A DNA stretch of 64,000 bases from Candolleomyces eurysporus (taxonomy: Eukaryota > Basidiomycota > Agaricomycetes > Agaricales > Psathyrellaceae). The position numbers were made by a program, and so were the translations under genes. Below, in pieces: positions 14,014 to 24,936 of this stretch (positions within the stretch are counted from its first letter, which is position 1; each line of letters begins with the position of its first letter). The stretch lies in assembly GCA_027579435.1 (NCBI GenBank), contig JANBPK010001037.1, forward strand, positions 1 to 64,000. Direction: 5' to 3'. The notes below the pieces were generated by a model. The model made no database searches. It had not been told where the DNA came from and saw only the letters and a list, made by a program, of their open reading frames with translations.

Positions 14014-15098
14014 ATGTACTTGTCGAGGCTCCACTTTCTGGTGGCGGTACTCTGCTCCACCCTTCTGTTCGTGTCAGGACGCGCATTGGACATTCAGCAA
14101 CGTTACCGCCGTTCGCTCCAGATTGAGACGTTGGATGGAAGTGTACCCGATCGTGAGTCAATTATAGCACCCTACCACCTGAAGGACAGGATACTAAGCT
14201 CAGTTATTGCCGGTCTACATCTACGTGTGCAACAGCTCTCGTCGTTGACTACCTAGATCAGTATCAAGTGCTCAAGAATGCTTTAGACAAGGGTGAGTTG
14301 TTTTCGATCCCGGGCATTGTTACTATTATTAGTTTTGGAAAAACTAACATCCTTTTAGCGGAGAGAGGCACACAGCGATGGTTAGAGCTTGTCGACGAAT
14401 CGACTATTGTCAGTGATTTCTGTGCGTCGTCGATTCATCCTCTACTTCAAGCGTGTCCACGCTTAATTCACCTCAACTAAATTCACCAGTAACGAGGCTG
14501 CTGCGGAACTACGCCATCATCGTCTCGATACAGCCCTCAAGCACAGTCCCAGTCCAAGGTGCAACTCTAACCGTCGCTGAATCCGGGGCTACAAGCACCC
14601 CAGAGGTTACGAGCACGACCGTCGCTCCGGGATCAACACCGACTCCACCTTCTCGAGGTATGTGTTTCGACTCGTCCTCGATCGGATTCGAGCTGAGAGG
14701 AGATTAGGCCCCGTCATCGTCACGGTCGTCCCTCAGGACAACACGTCGATCGTAGTGGTCGCGTCACAAGGCACAACGAGGACCATTACAAGGGCATCTC
14801 AAACTCGAACTGCAGGCCCACTTGTGACAGGACAACCCGGAGGGGCTGATGAAGAGCTTCCTCGTTCCGTTACGACCTCAAAGGGAGCAGTACAGACTGC
14901 GGTAGGTGCTTCGGCTGGGGATGAGACAAGACCGTAAGTTCCTTCGTCCCTCAATCTATCTCGGGTGCGTGTTCATAGTGGTCCCATTTTCGTTTTCATG
15001 ATGATAGATCGAGTGATGCGCGCCCTGTCACCGTGTTGAGCTCGGCCTGGTGGATTGTTCCTGCAGGATTAGTAGGGCTGTTGGCGAGCATAGTTTAA
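14014..15098 (+). CDS. Secreted or membrane-anchored Ser/Thr-rich protein, unknown function
   Basis: Six exons: 14014-14152, 14236-14292, 14359-14421, 14490-14657, 14708-14933 and 15008-15098, giving 247 residues. A signal peptide is evident (FLVAVLCSTLLFVSGRA). A Thr/Ser/Pro/Val-rich middle region (for example TSTPEVTSTTVAPGSTPTPP) looks heavily O-glycosylated. The end (WWIVPAGLVGLLASIV) is a hydrophobic segment that fits a GPI signal or a transmembrane anchor. I recognise no catalytic domain. All five junctions keep frame, which supports the model. It sits directly after another small surface-type gene, so both could be wall proteins, but nothing links their roles. Confidence 0.7.
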
Positions 15099-15345
15099 GT
15101 GTAGTTGCGGAGATTGTTAACGGGCCTGTGAAATATGAGATATCCAATGGATCCTATTTGAAGGCAAAGTGCAATTTTGATTGAATCTTCAGGAGGGCGA
15201 GATGGGTTCCAGGTCGGGGTCTGGACAGGTCCCGAAATTATTGTCGGCTAGCAAAGCTCTCTCTCGGGAAGGGAAGGGAAAGGAATAATGGCTCGTTACG
15301 CCTGATTGAAGTAAAATCTAGGTAACATTCACAGGGGAATCGAAT

Positions 15346-15948
15346 TTAAGCATCCATATCCTTGTTAGTCTGCATGCAAACTTGTCAATAATCACGAAAT
15401 ATTTGGTTGTGAGTGTATCTTACGTGGGAGTTGAAGAACAAGCTGTTGTTGCCCCAGGGGAAGGGCTTGCCTCGCCTGTTCAAGTAGTCGTAGGCAGGGG
15501 TCTCGGGGAGTTCGCCGCCGTTCTCGTGCTTGATGTGTTCAATGTGTTCGGCGTGGGCAACCTCAGCGTTGTACACCCATGCAACGCAGACAGCAACTGT
15601 CAATAAATTAGCAACCTAGAATGCTGTAGGAACTTGGTAATACTCACTGCCAGGGAGGCAGACGAAGTAGCTTCACATGTGCTTTAGAACCATGCATTGA
15701 AAATCGAAGAAATTCAAAAATTCTACCTGATCTTCCTCCACAACTCAGTGGTTTCTATTGTCAAGGGAAAGTCAGAAGATGGTATGGCGCGCCAGAATCG
15801 AGTCGAACGTACCAGCAGCGTGGTGGACGAGGGCCTTCTCCTCAGCCTGCCAAGCCTGCAAAGCAGCGTTCTCGGAGGCGAAGCCGCGTGCACGACGAGG
15901 GGCAGCACGGGTGGCGGTACGGAGGGCGTTCCTGAGAGCGAAAGACAT
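15346..15948 (-). CDS. COX13: Cytochrome c oxidase subunit 6A (COX6A/Cox13), mitochondrial
   Basis: Five exons: 15948-15813, 15754-15727, 15670-15648, 15596-15424 and 15369-15346, giving 127 residues. The N-terminus is Arg/Ala-rich (RNALRTATRAAPRRARG), as in mitochondrial presequences. A single membrane helix follows (YFVCLPGIAVCVAWVYN). The conserved end reads RRGKPFPWGNNSLFFN, and the last 24-base exon adds TNKDMDA and the stop. COX6A is a nuclear-encoded subunit of respiratory complex IV in the inner membrane and modulates its activity. Without the last small exon the frame would run into an unrelated tail, so this splice is well supported. It is divergent from RPN2. Confidence 0.92.
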
Positions 15949-16192
15949 TGGGAGAAGGGACGAGAAAAGAGAGAAAGACTGAGTGGGGGTTGTTTTCTGT
16001 GTTTTAGGGATATTTCGGAGTCGACGGGGCCTGGTGTCGAGCTTGTGTGTGTCCTTGTTTGAAACAGAAGGCTCTGATCAGGTGACTTGTGCGGGACGCG
16101 TCACCTCCAATTGAAAGCGAGTCGAGAGGACGCATCAGAATCTAATATTTCATCCTTTGCCCCTTCATCGTCGCGTTTCTTCCTCCCCATTC

Positions 16193-19100
16193 ATGGTCAG
16201 ACAACAGTCTTCAGCTGCAGGTGTACTGGCCTTGCTTCAAGAGCCAGATCCCGTCTTCAAACAGCATGCTCTCAAGGCCCTGAGCCCACTCGTACCCCAG
16301 TTTTGGGCCGAAATCTCAGAACATATTGGCGAAATGTAAATTTCACAATCGCTCTCGTATTGACTGGAATTTGACTCCGAGATCTTTACAGTGAAACGCT
16401 ATATGAGAGCAATGACCTTCCGAAGCCTGCTCGGGACGCGGCTGCTCTCTTAGCCTCAAAAGTCTACTACTACCTCGGCGAATATGAGGAAGCTCTTTCC
16501 TTCGCCCTTGGAGCCACCAACGCGTTCCAATCAGAGGCACGTACACCAGGCTCAGAGGAGTACATCGAAACCGTCGTCTGTGCGTATTATATTCTCCTCT
16601 TCCGGGTGGTGTATTGATAATTGGCTTTTGAACCCGTATCCAGCAAAGGCTATTGATCGATATATTCAAGCAAGGAGCGAAGAGAAATCCGGAAGTGGTG
16701 CAAAGATCGACCCACGATTACAGGGAATTATCGAAGGGATATTCGAGAGGTGTATCTCCGAAGGAGAATTCAAGCAGGTACGGCAGACCCTATTCGACAT
16801 TAGCGGTGATGCTTAAACTCGGTTAGGCAATCGGCATTGCCCTTGAATCTCATCGCCTAGATGTGGTCGCAAGTGTCTATTCGCGTACCAAGGATGTGTC
16901 GCTCCTGTCCTACGCGATGGAAGGCGTCCTCGATACCGGTTTCTCGCTTTCTTACCGAGACCAGGTGCTCCGATTCCTATTCCCATTGTTCCCCACACCA
17001 ACCACTGGCGATTCATCACCGCATGTGCACTCCTTGACGCGACTTCTTGTGACCCTCAGCGATCCTGAGCTCACAATCCCATTCCTGACTTCTTTGGTGA
17101 TCAACGAACCCCTTCTGGCCTATCAAATTGCCTTCGATCTTGTCGAAGGTGGATCACAAGACTATCTCGAAAACGTTCGAACATCCCTACCTGAAGGAGA
17201 TGAGGTGAGCTATTCATCTGATACGAAGTTTCTGTCGGTCTCATTTTCACCTAGCAAACGAAGCCGACCTACGACAAACTTCGACAGATTCTCACCGGAA
17301 AGGAATCTGTGAAGCTCTATCTCGAATTCCTGAAGCGAAATAATCAAACAGACTTGCTCATTCTCAAGAACACCAAGGTTTGTAAAGCGCGTCTCTCTCC
17401 AAGCACACATATTGAAGTTGATATTAGGACGCTCTCGAGCCTCGCTCTTCGTTGTATCACACCGCTTTGACACTTCAAAACGCGTTCATGCACTCTGGCA
17501 CAACATCCGACGTGTTCTTGAGAGAGAACCTGGAATGGCTAGGTCTTGCAAGCAATTGGGCCAAGTTCTCCGCCACCGCAGGCCTAGGTGTAATTCACAA
17601 AGGGTATTTCGAGCAAGGGCAGACGATCCTTGGCCCATACCTTCCTCAAGCCGCTGGTGAGAGCAACGTCCAGGGCGCCAACTACTCGGAAGGAGGCGCT
17701 CTTTATGCTCTGGGCCTTATCAACGCTGGGTGTGGAAGTGACGTCACTACATACCTTCGTGATACGCTCAGAACCGCACAGGGCGAGGTGGTTCAACATG
17801 GCGCAGCGTTGGGTCTCGGAATTGCTGGCATGGGTTCCAAGAGCGCGGAGGCATTTGAGGATTTGAAGAACGTTCTCTTCTCAGATTCTGCGGTTGCTGG
17901 AGAGGCCTCCGGTTTCGCTATGGGATTGATCATGCTCGGTACAGCTGCATCGGACCCTGTCCGGGAGATGTTGCAGTATGCTCGTGAGACCCAGCACGAA
18001 AAAANTTATCCGTGGCCTGGCGATGGGAACTGCTTTCATTTACTACGGCCGACAAGAAGAAGCCGATGAGACCATCAAGCTTTTGCTTGCCGAGAAGGTA
18101 AGTTACGCCGTTCTTCCCCAAAGTATTGGCTGACACGCGATACAGGACCCTATCCTGAGATACGGTGGTGTTTACACCCTGGCCTTGGCTTACGCCGGAA
18201 CCGCAGACAACGACGCCGTTCGCAAACTGCTGCACATTGCGGTTTCAGACGTTTCGGATGACGTCCGTCGTGCCGCTGTCACTTCGCTGGCCTTTTTGCT
18301 GTTCAAGAGCCCAAGCCAGGTTCCCCGTGTGGTTCAATTGCTTAGTGAAAGCTACAACCCTCATGTCCGATGCGGCGCAACACTCGCCCTTGGTATTGCT
18401 TGCGCTGGAACAGGGCTTCAGGTTTGTGCGATATTGGCTTCCATTCTCAACCTTCTGACAAATTCTCTAGGATGCCATTGATATTCTCGAGCCCATGACT
18501 AAAGACAGCGTCGATTTTGTTCGTCAGGGTGCTTTCATTGCCCTCGGGATGATCTTGATTGAACAATCCGAGGCATCGTCCCCNGTCGTTCGCATCGACC
18601 CGTGCAAAGTATGCGAAGGTCATTGCTGACAAGCACGAAGACCACATGGCTCGCTTTGGTGCTGCGCTTGGCCAAGGCTTTGTCGACGCCGGTGGAAGGA
18701 ACGTCACCATCAGTCTACAAAGTCGCGCAGGAAGCTCAAACACAAGTGCTATTGTCGGAATGGTGTTGTTTTGCCAGTTCTGGTACTGGTACCCCCTGGC
18801 ACATTGTGCTGCTCTTGCGTTCTCTCCGACAGGTATCATTGGCTTGAACGGAGACCTGAAAGCACCGAACTTCGACTTCATTTCCAATGCTAAGCCCAGC
18901 CTCTTCACCTATCCATCAGCGACCAAGACACCGAAGAAGGAAGCTGCCACCAAGGTTGCTACTGCTGTCCTATCTACCACGGCGAAGGTCAAGGCCCGCG
19001 AAAAGAAGAAGGCCGCAGCTGAAGGGGAGACCATGGATCTCGTACGTTTTTTCATTGCCGATATTTTTNCGCTCTGCCTGACTATGAATCGCAGGATAAA

Positions 19101-19664
19101 CCAGATGGCGATGCCGATGTTGAGATGAGCGATACGAAGGATGGCGACGTTTCTCCAATCAATCATCTAAGCGAGGACAGCAAGCCGTCGTCGTCGAGAA
19201 AGAAGCTTGAACCGACAAGCGAAACGAAGCCCAACTTTTCTCGAGTGACACCTGCCCAACTCGCTTACATTTCCTTCCCAAGCGATGGTCGCTATCAACC
19301 GGTTCGAACGGTCACCTCAACGAAACAGGGTCGAGGATTTACCTCGAAAGCCTCGGGCGTTGGACCTGAAAAATACGGCGGTGGTGGAGGGATTCTCATT
19401 TTGTCAGACTTGAGGCCTGACGAAGAGGCCGAATTTATCGAGCTGGAGGCTCCTGCTCTTGCCCCACCACCCCCTGAGGTCACTCCTGCTGCCGCGACGG
19501 GTGCAGCGGCTGCCCCTCAACCGACCGGCCGTCATATCGCACTTGATGAGAGCTCACCCGACGCCCCTCCTCCAGAACCATTCGAGGTTAGTTGCTCTTC
19601 TCCTACTCTCGGGGTTTCGTGTTAACGCTCTTCTTTTTAGTATCCTTTCGACAATGACACATGA
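16193..19664 (+). CDS. RPN2: 26S proteasome regulatory subunit RPN2 (two N-induced frame breaks)
   Basis: Ten exons: 16193-16335, 16392-16579, 16644-16777, 16827-17204, 17255-17377, 17428-18097, 18146-18421, 18471-19041, 19095-19586 and 19641-19664, about 998 residues. RPN2 (PSMD1) is the large toroidal PC-repeat scaffold of the 19S base and binds other base subunits and ubiquitin receptors. The N-terminus [19 protein letters not shown] is typical. PC repeats are visible (for example [27 protein letters not shown]), followed by a Lys-rich linker with [10 protein letters not shown]. The protein ends with EPFEYPFDNDT. Ns at 18005 (after six A) and 18584 (after four C) each add one base; leaving each out restores the family sequence. 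A third N (19069) is in an intron. The gene is therefore probably intact. Confidence 0.95.
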
Positions 19665-19874
19665 ACTAGCAAATAATCCTCCGTTGTATTTTTTCATTTA
19701 CCGTTTTATAACATTAATATTCTCTATAAATCGTGTTCCCATTCCGAACTTAAGGGCACTCTATGAAGAGCTTTGTCAGCTCTGGACTAGACCTCGTAAG
19801 GGGTTGACAGCGTTTATGCAGCAGCGTACGATGTCATCGCTCCCACCTCCGTTCCCTTCTTGACCCCAACCACG

Positions 19875-21250
19875 ATGACTGACCTTCCCCGTGTCGCTGT
19901 GCTCGACGATTTTCAAGGAGTTGCTTTATCGGTCGCTGATTGGTCTCCTCTTGACGGCAGAGTTACCATTGACGTTTTCAGGGATCATATTAACGATGAA
20001 GACGAACTGGCGCAGAGATTGGAGCCGTATGCGATCATCTGCGCGATGAGAGAGCGTACCAAGTTCCCCCGTTCCTTGTTGGACCGCCTGCCTAACTTGA
20101 GGTGGGTGCTCTTGGACGTCCTGGAGCAACGCACTGATAAGACTGGGAAGACTCATTGCTAATACCGGGCGTCGAAATCGTGGAATTGACATAGCGTATG
20201 CAAATACGAAAGGAATCATGGTCTCGGGGACTGAAATGGGTGGCAATCCAGTCGTTGAACATATCTGGGCCCTATTGCTTTCCACGGTGCGGTATATTTC
20301 CATCGAGCACCACAATATCAGGAATTGCAATGCACAATGGCAAACCTCCCTCCCTTTGGGCCTCGCCGGGAGAACTTTGGGAATAATCGGTGTTGGCAAG
20401 CTGGGGACGGCGGTGGCGAAGGTGAGTAGTAGGCCAGGCATTGCATCATTTGGCCATTGAAGAACTATGGCCTTTAGATCGCAAAGGCATTTGATCTTGA
20501 TGTTATTGGCTGGTCACCCCACCTGACACGAGAAAGAGCGGAGGCCGCTGGTGTAGAGTTCATCGAGACGAAAGAAGAGTTGATCCGCCGCAGTGACATA
20601 GTCTCTCTGCATATAGTACTCTCCGAGTCTACTCGCCATATTATCGACGAGGCAACACTTGCACTCTTGAAACCGACTGCGTTTCTCATCAATACGTCTC
20701 GTGGACCGCTTGTGGACGAAGAAGCACTGATCAGGGTCCTGCAGGACAAACGAATTGCAGGGGCCGGATTGGATGTTTTCGAAGTGGAACCACTTCCATT
20801 GGACCATCCGCTTCGGAAGCTGGACAATGTCACGCTGTCCCCACACATAGGGGGACTTTCTGACGCTAATTGGAGTGTAAGTGCCCGTGTCTGTTCTGAC
20901 CCAGCATCAGCTTGACGACATCGCAGGTATTCTACGGTCAATCGGTGGAGAACATTGTCAAATTCTTGGATGGAGATAGCATACGTGATCAAAATGAAGC
21001 CCTCCTTGTAAATTCCGATGCCACTCGGCCTCCCTTTTGTTCCACAGACGGGCTATGGAACCTTTGTACTTGGGCTATGGGCATTACGAAAAATACAAAA
21101 GAAATTAAAATTGATAAGGGCACGCGTTTGATCACGCACGCTGATTTGATCGAGAGTCACGGTAGAAAATCACGCCTGAGCCTCTTCCTTCCTCTCCCCC
21201 ATCTTCTGCGAATCCAACCCCAGCGACTCAGTATCCTTCTTCTGCGCTAG
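19875..21250 (+). CDS. D-isomer-specific 2-hydroxyacid dehydrogenase (phosphoglycerate dehydrogenase-like)
   Basis: Exons 19875-20101, 20151-20421, 20478-20876 and 20927-21250 give 406 residues. The fold is recognisable from the NAD-binding motif LGIIGVGKLGTAVAK and the three catalytic regions: Arg in NTSRGPLVDEEAL, Glu in AGLDVFEVEPLP and His in LSPHIGG. Members oxidise or reduce 2-hydroxy/2-keto acids with NAD(P); the substrate is not readable here. The core should end shortly after VENIVKFLDG. The open frame continues for about 85 further residues without family character and stops 15 bases before the importin alpha ATG, so the true 3' end may differ through an unseen intron or a sequence error. 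Confidence in the family is high, in the last exon low. Confidence 0.85.
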
Positions 21251-21265
21251 GCTTGTCTGTATACG

Positions 21266-23145
21266 ATGGAGGGCTCCGAATCTCGAACCATGAAGGCGCG
21301 TAGGGAGGGTGTGTTTTGTCTCTTAATTATCGCGATCCTTTGTTTAAGCGCGTTCCCATCTAGCCTACAAGAGCAAGGGTGCTTTGAAGCAAGATGACCT
21401 TAGACGTCGCAGAGAGGAGCAGCAGGTCGAAATCAGGCGTCAGAAGCGTGAAGAAAACATCTCCAAGAGACGTAATTTCTTGCCATCGGCTGGTGTAGAC
21501 TCGGATGAAGAGGGTGGTGGTGGAAGCTGGGAACCGGTAAGCCCCCCCNTATCGCAATGGCTCGTTGAATGTCGGCACTCAAAGTTTCTGTAGCTCGCCG
21601 AAGAGATGGTTACTGGCGTTTTCTCGGACGATCCTGAGCGTCAACTCGACACGACCACCAGATTCCGCAAGCTCCTGTCGAAGGAGAAGAACCCCCCGAT
21701 CGAGCGTGTTATCGAGTGTGGTGTCGTCCCCCGCTTCGTTGAATTCCTTCAGAAAGGCAATTCTATGCTTCAGGTGCGTTTCGATGTCTTTTTTTTAGTC
21801 TGATCAATGAAGACTGACGCCCTCGTGCGCAGTTCGAAGCTGCATGGGCCCTCACCAACATCGCATCTGGAACTGCGGAGCACACCCAGGTTGTCATCAA
21901 CGCCCAGGCGGTCCCCGAATTTATCAACCTGCTATCGTCACCGGTCCTCGATGTCCGAGAGCAAGCCGTTTGGGCGTTGGGAAACATCGCTGGTGACAGC
22001 CCGCAATGCAGGGACTATGTTTTGCAACAAGGCGCTCTCAGGCCCCTGCTTGCTCTGCTGAGCGAGAACCATAAAATCAGCATGTTGAGGAACGCGACTT
22101 GGACGCTGAGCAACTTCTGCCGTGGCAAATCTCCTCAACCTGACTGGGAATTGGTAATGTCTCTTCCCAAAATGATCAAAACCATCGCTGACCTCTTCTC
22201 CAGATCTCCCCTGCGCTCACCGTCTTGACCAAGTTGATCTACTCGCTTGACGACGAGATCCTCATTGATGCCTGCTGGGCGATCTCGTACCTCTCCGACG
22301 GATCCAACGACAAAATTCAGGCTGTCATCGAATCTGGCGTGTGCAGGCGTCTTGTTGACCTTCTGATGCATCCATCAACCTCTGTGCAAACACCCGCCTT
22401 GCGATCCGTTGGAAACATTGTCACTGGAGATGATCTTCAAACCCAGGTTGTTATCGCATCTGGCGCACTTCCGGCGCTTCTCTCCCTGTTGTCGTCACCC
22501 AAGGACGGTATCCGCAAGGAGGCTTGCTGGACTATTTCGAACATCACTGCTGGATCCCCTCCTCAGATTCAAGCCGTCATTGACGCCAATATCATCCCTC
22601 CTCTGATCAACATCCTCCAGAACGCCGACTTCAAGACGAGGAAGGAGGCATGTTGGGCGATCTCCAACGCGACCTCTGGTGGATTGCAAGAACCTTCCAT
22701 CATCCGGTATCTTGTCTCTCAAGGATGCATCAAGCCTTTATGTGACCTTTTGACCATGATGGACAACAAGATCATTCAGGTCGCTTTGGATGGTCTTGAT
22801 AACATCCTCAAGGTCGGTGAGACTGACAAGGGCGCAGCTGGTGCAGGAGCTGTTAACCAGTACGCTCTGTACGTTGAGGAGGCTGGTGGTATGGTTACCA
22901 TCCACAACCTTCAGCAACACGACAATTTGGAGATCTACAAGAAGGCGTTCAACATCATGGACAAGTACTTCCCTGATGAGGATGATGTTGATGCCAACAT
23001 TGGCGCACCTAACGTCGACGCATCTGGTGCCTTTGCCGTACGTTTCTTCTCATCTAAGCCATTGACTTTGCTGACAGCAGTGTTTTCACAGTTCCACTCC
23101 GATATGAACGCTCCCCAAGGCGGATTCAGCTTCGGTGGCCAGTAA
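21266..23145 (+). CDS. SRP1: Importin subunit alpha (karyopherin alpha)
   Basis: Six exons: 21266-21308, 21364-21536, 21594-21773, 21833-22153, 22204-23037 and 23092-23145, giving 534 residues. The N-terminal importin-beta-binding domain is basic ([22 protein letters not shown]). About ten armadillo repeats follow, with the Trp/Asn ladder that binds classical nuclear localisation signals visible as [48 protein letters not shown] and [10 protein letters not shown]. It ends in an acidic and Gly/Phe-rich tail. The protein is the adaptor that carries NLS cargo with importin beta through the nuclear pore. An N at 21549 follows a run of seven C inside intron 2 and does not affect coding. Confidence 0.97.
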
Positions 23146-23571
23146 ATTTTTTTTATCATAGGACCTACTACAGATTATCGAAAGTCTCGTTTTCCTTTTT
23201 TCCCTCCTCCTGTCTGTGCAACTCCCAGAGCTACGATCTCCTCCTGTAATTTTTGCGCTAGTTGTCTGTCTCCTGTAGCCCTTTTGTCTTCATTCAATCT
23301 TCTATCATTCGCAATTTTAACGAAGCCCTCATCCATACCAAACCAAGTTCGAGTATTTTGCCGTGCTGCCCATGTTTCTTCGATATGATTATGTACATCC
23401 GTGGTTTCCCAACCAATGCAATTTATGGTTATGTTCATTTGGAAGATCTACAGTCGTTTTAGGATGGTTGGAACGCGCCGGGTCTGGTGACTAGCATGGC
23501 AAGTCTGAATATTGATATTGAATGTTGAGCGCGGGCTTCAGCACTTGAACCTCAACCATCGTGTTGGAAAC
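23146..23571. other. Intergenic region between importin alpha and LSM5
   Basis: About 425 bases between tandem genes. The ORFs on both strands lack domains or splice partners. It holds the importin alpha 3' untranslated region and the LSM5 promoter. Confidence 0.5.
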
Positions 23572-24063
23572 ATGTCTTCTCAGATTCTTCCTCTAGGCAA
23601 GCCCGTATTTTCTCACACATGTCTTTCTATTGCTCAAACTCCTTCCAGAACTTATTGATAGGTGTATTGGGTCCAAGATCTATGTGATCATGAAGAGCGA
23701 CCGCGAGTTTAGCGGGACGCTGCTCGGTTTCGACGACTTCGTCAGTCAGTCCGAGCATACCTACCTCTCTCAAGGAAGTCTGCTAATTAGTCCCCGTACG
23801 CGATAGACATGGTCCTAGAAGATGTGACCGAATAGTGGGTGGATCTTTATCGTGGTTTGGGAGAGAAGGCCTTCTTTCTGACTCCTCGTTTTCAGCGAGA
23901 ACACACCTGAGGGGAGAAAGAGCACGAAGCTTTCCCAGACTCTGTTGAATGGGAATAATATTTGCATGGTGCGCTCCCAAACCTTTTTAATTGCAGGATA
24001 TAGATATTTACGTTGCCCTTCCTCCCTCCTCAGTTGATTCCTGGAAGCGACGGCCCACCATAG
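23572..24063 (+). CDS. LSM5: U6 snRNA-associated Sm-like protein LSm5
   Basis: Five small exons: 23572-23596, 23649-23744, 23807-23834, 23896-23968 and 24034-24063, giving 83 residues, the family length. The Sm1 motif is seen in [20 protein letters not shown] and the Sm2 motif in [13 protein letters not shown]. LSm5 is part of the LSm2-8 ring on U6 snRNA in the nucleus and of the LSm1-7 ring in cytoplasmic mRNA decapping. Intron 1 starts with GCAAGC rather than GT. The flanking bases (CTAG before it, TTCCAG at the end) match GC-AG intron consensus, and the join gives [12 protein letters not shown], as in other LSm5 proteins. Confidence 0.95.
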
Positions 24064-24317
24064 ATTGAATATTGCCACGAGCTATGGCTATGACTCGATG
24101 GATATTGTTTGGGATGCAGGCCACGAATACATTCATAGCTCAAAATCACCTGTGAAAACGCCGTTGGAGTATTGGGAACTTGAAGGAGACAGGGACTCGA
24201 GACTATAGTACATGAGAGATTGTGTTGCGTCCTAAATATCACGTGACCGAAATTTACCAGAGTCGCGACGCCAGCTGAGCTTTTGGCTTTTGCAAGTAAC
24301 TCTTCTCCACTCCAAAC

Positions 24318-24751
24318 ATGGCCGTCCGTATTCGAATGTCGGTCCATGGCCGTTGCAACCGCCGCATCTTCCACATAAACGCTGTTGAAGGCGGCCGAAG
24401 ACGAGACGCCCGACCCGCTGAGCTGTTGGGCATTTACGACCCGCACGTCCCCGTCGGAGGCAACACCAAGACAATTCAATGGAGTGTCGACCGGATACGG
24501 TACTGGCTTAGCGTTGGCGCAACACCTAGTCGGTCTGTGGTGAAGCTTCTGGAGCTGGTATGTGCTCTGTTGTCTGGCGAAGGCTCTCTTAACAATTCGC
24601 GTCATTCGCTTCGTAGGGAGGCATTCTGAAGCCTGGGTCACCATTTCATGCAACATCCGCCAAGGATGCTTTGAAGCTGAAAAAGTCGTCACCCATACTC
24701 AAAGCCGTCGAAGAAGCCAATGCTGCCAGACAGCAACAGCCCTCGTCATAA
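24318..24751 (+). CDS. MRPS16: Mitochondrial small-subunit ribosomal protein bS16m
   Basis: Two exons, 24318-24557 and 24617-24751, giving 124 residues. The N-terminus AVRIRMSVHGRCNRRIFHI is the hallmark of bacterial-type S16, followed by ELLGIYDPHVP and the WLSVGATPSRSVVKLLE segment that contacts rRNA. A short Lys/Ala-rich extension closes the protein. It acts in assembly and structure of the mitochondrial small ribosomal subunit. No separate presequence is visible; many S16 mitochondrial proteins are imported without an obvious cleavable one. It is convergent with the ACBP-ankyrin gene. Confidence 0.93.
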
Positions 24752-24936
24752 CTTCCGGACTACTGCTTGGGTTATGCCCGCAAGGTTCCGCTTTGCTACC
24801 GTCGCAAAATATTAGAGGATGTCCTGCAGGAATGGAAGAGTTGGAGGCACATTGCGAACCCTCCGGTGGAAGACTGCACTGACATTACGTCCCTATTCTA
24901 TCTATCCATCCCTACATGTAATATTAATCGTCATTC

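Noticed and set aside
24030..24692. 220-residue minus-strand ORF over LSM5 and bS16m
   Set aside because: It lies antisense to two well-supported genes, has no domain and looks like a chance open frame.
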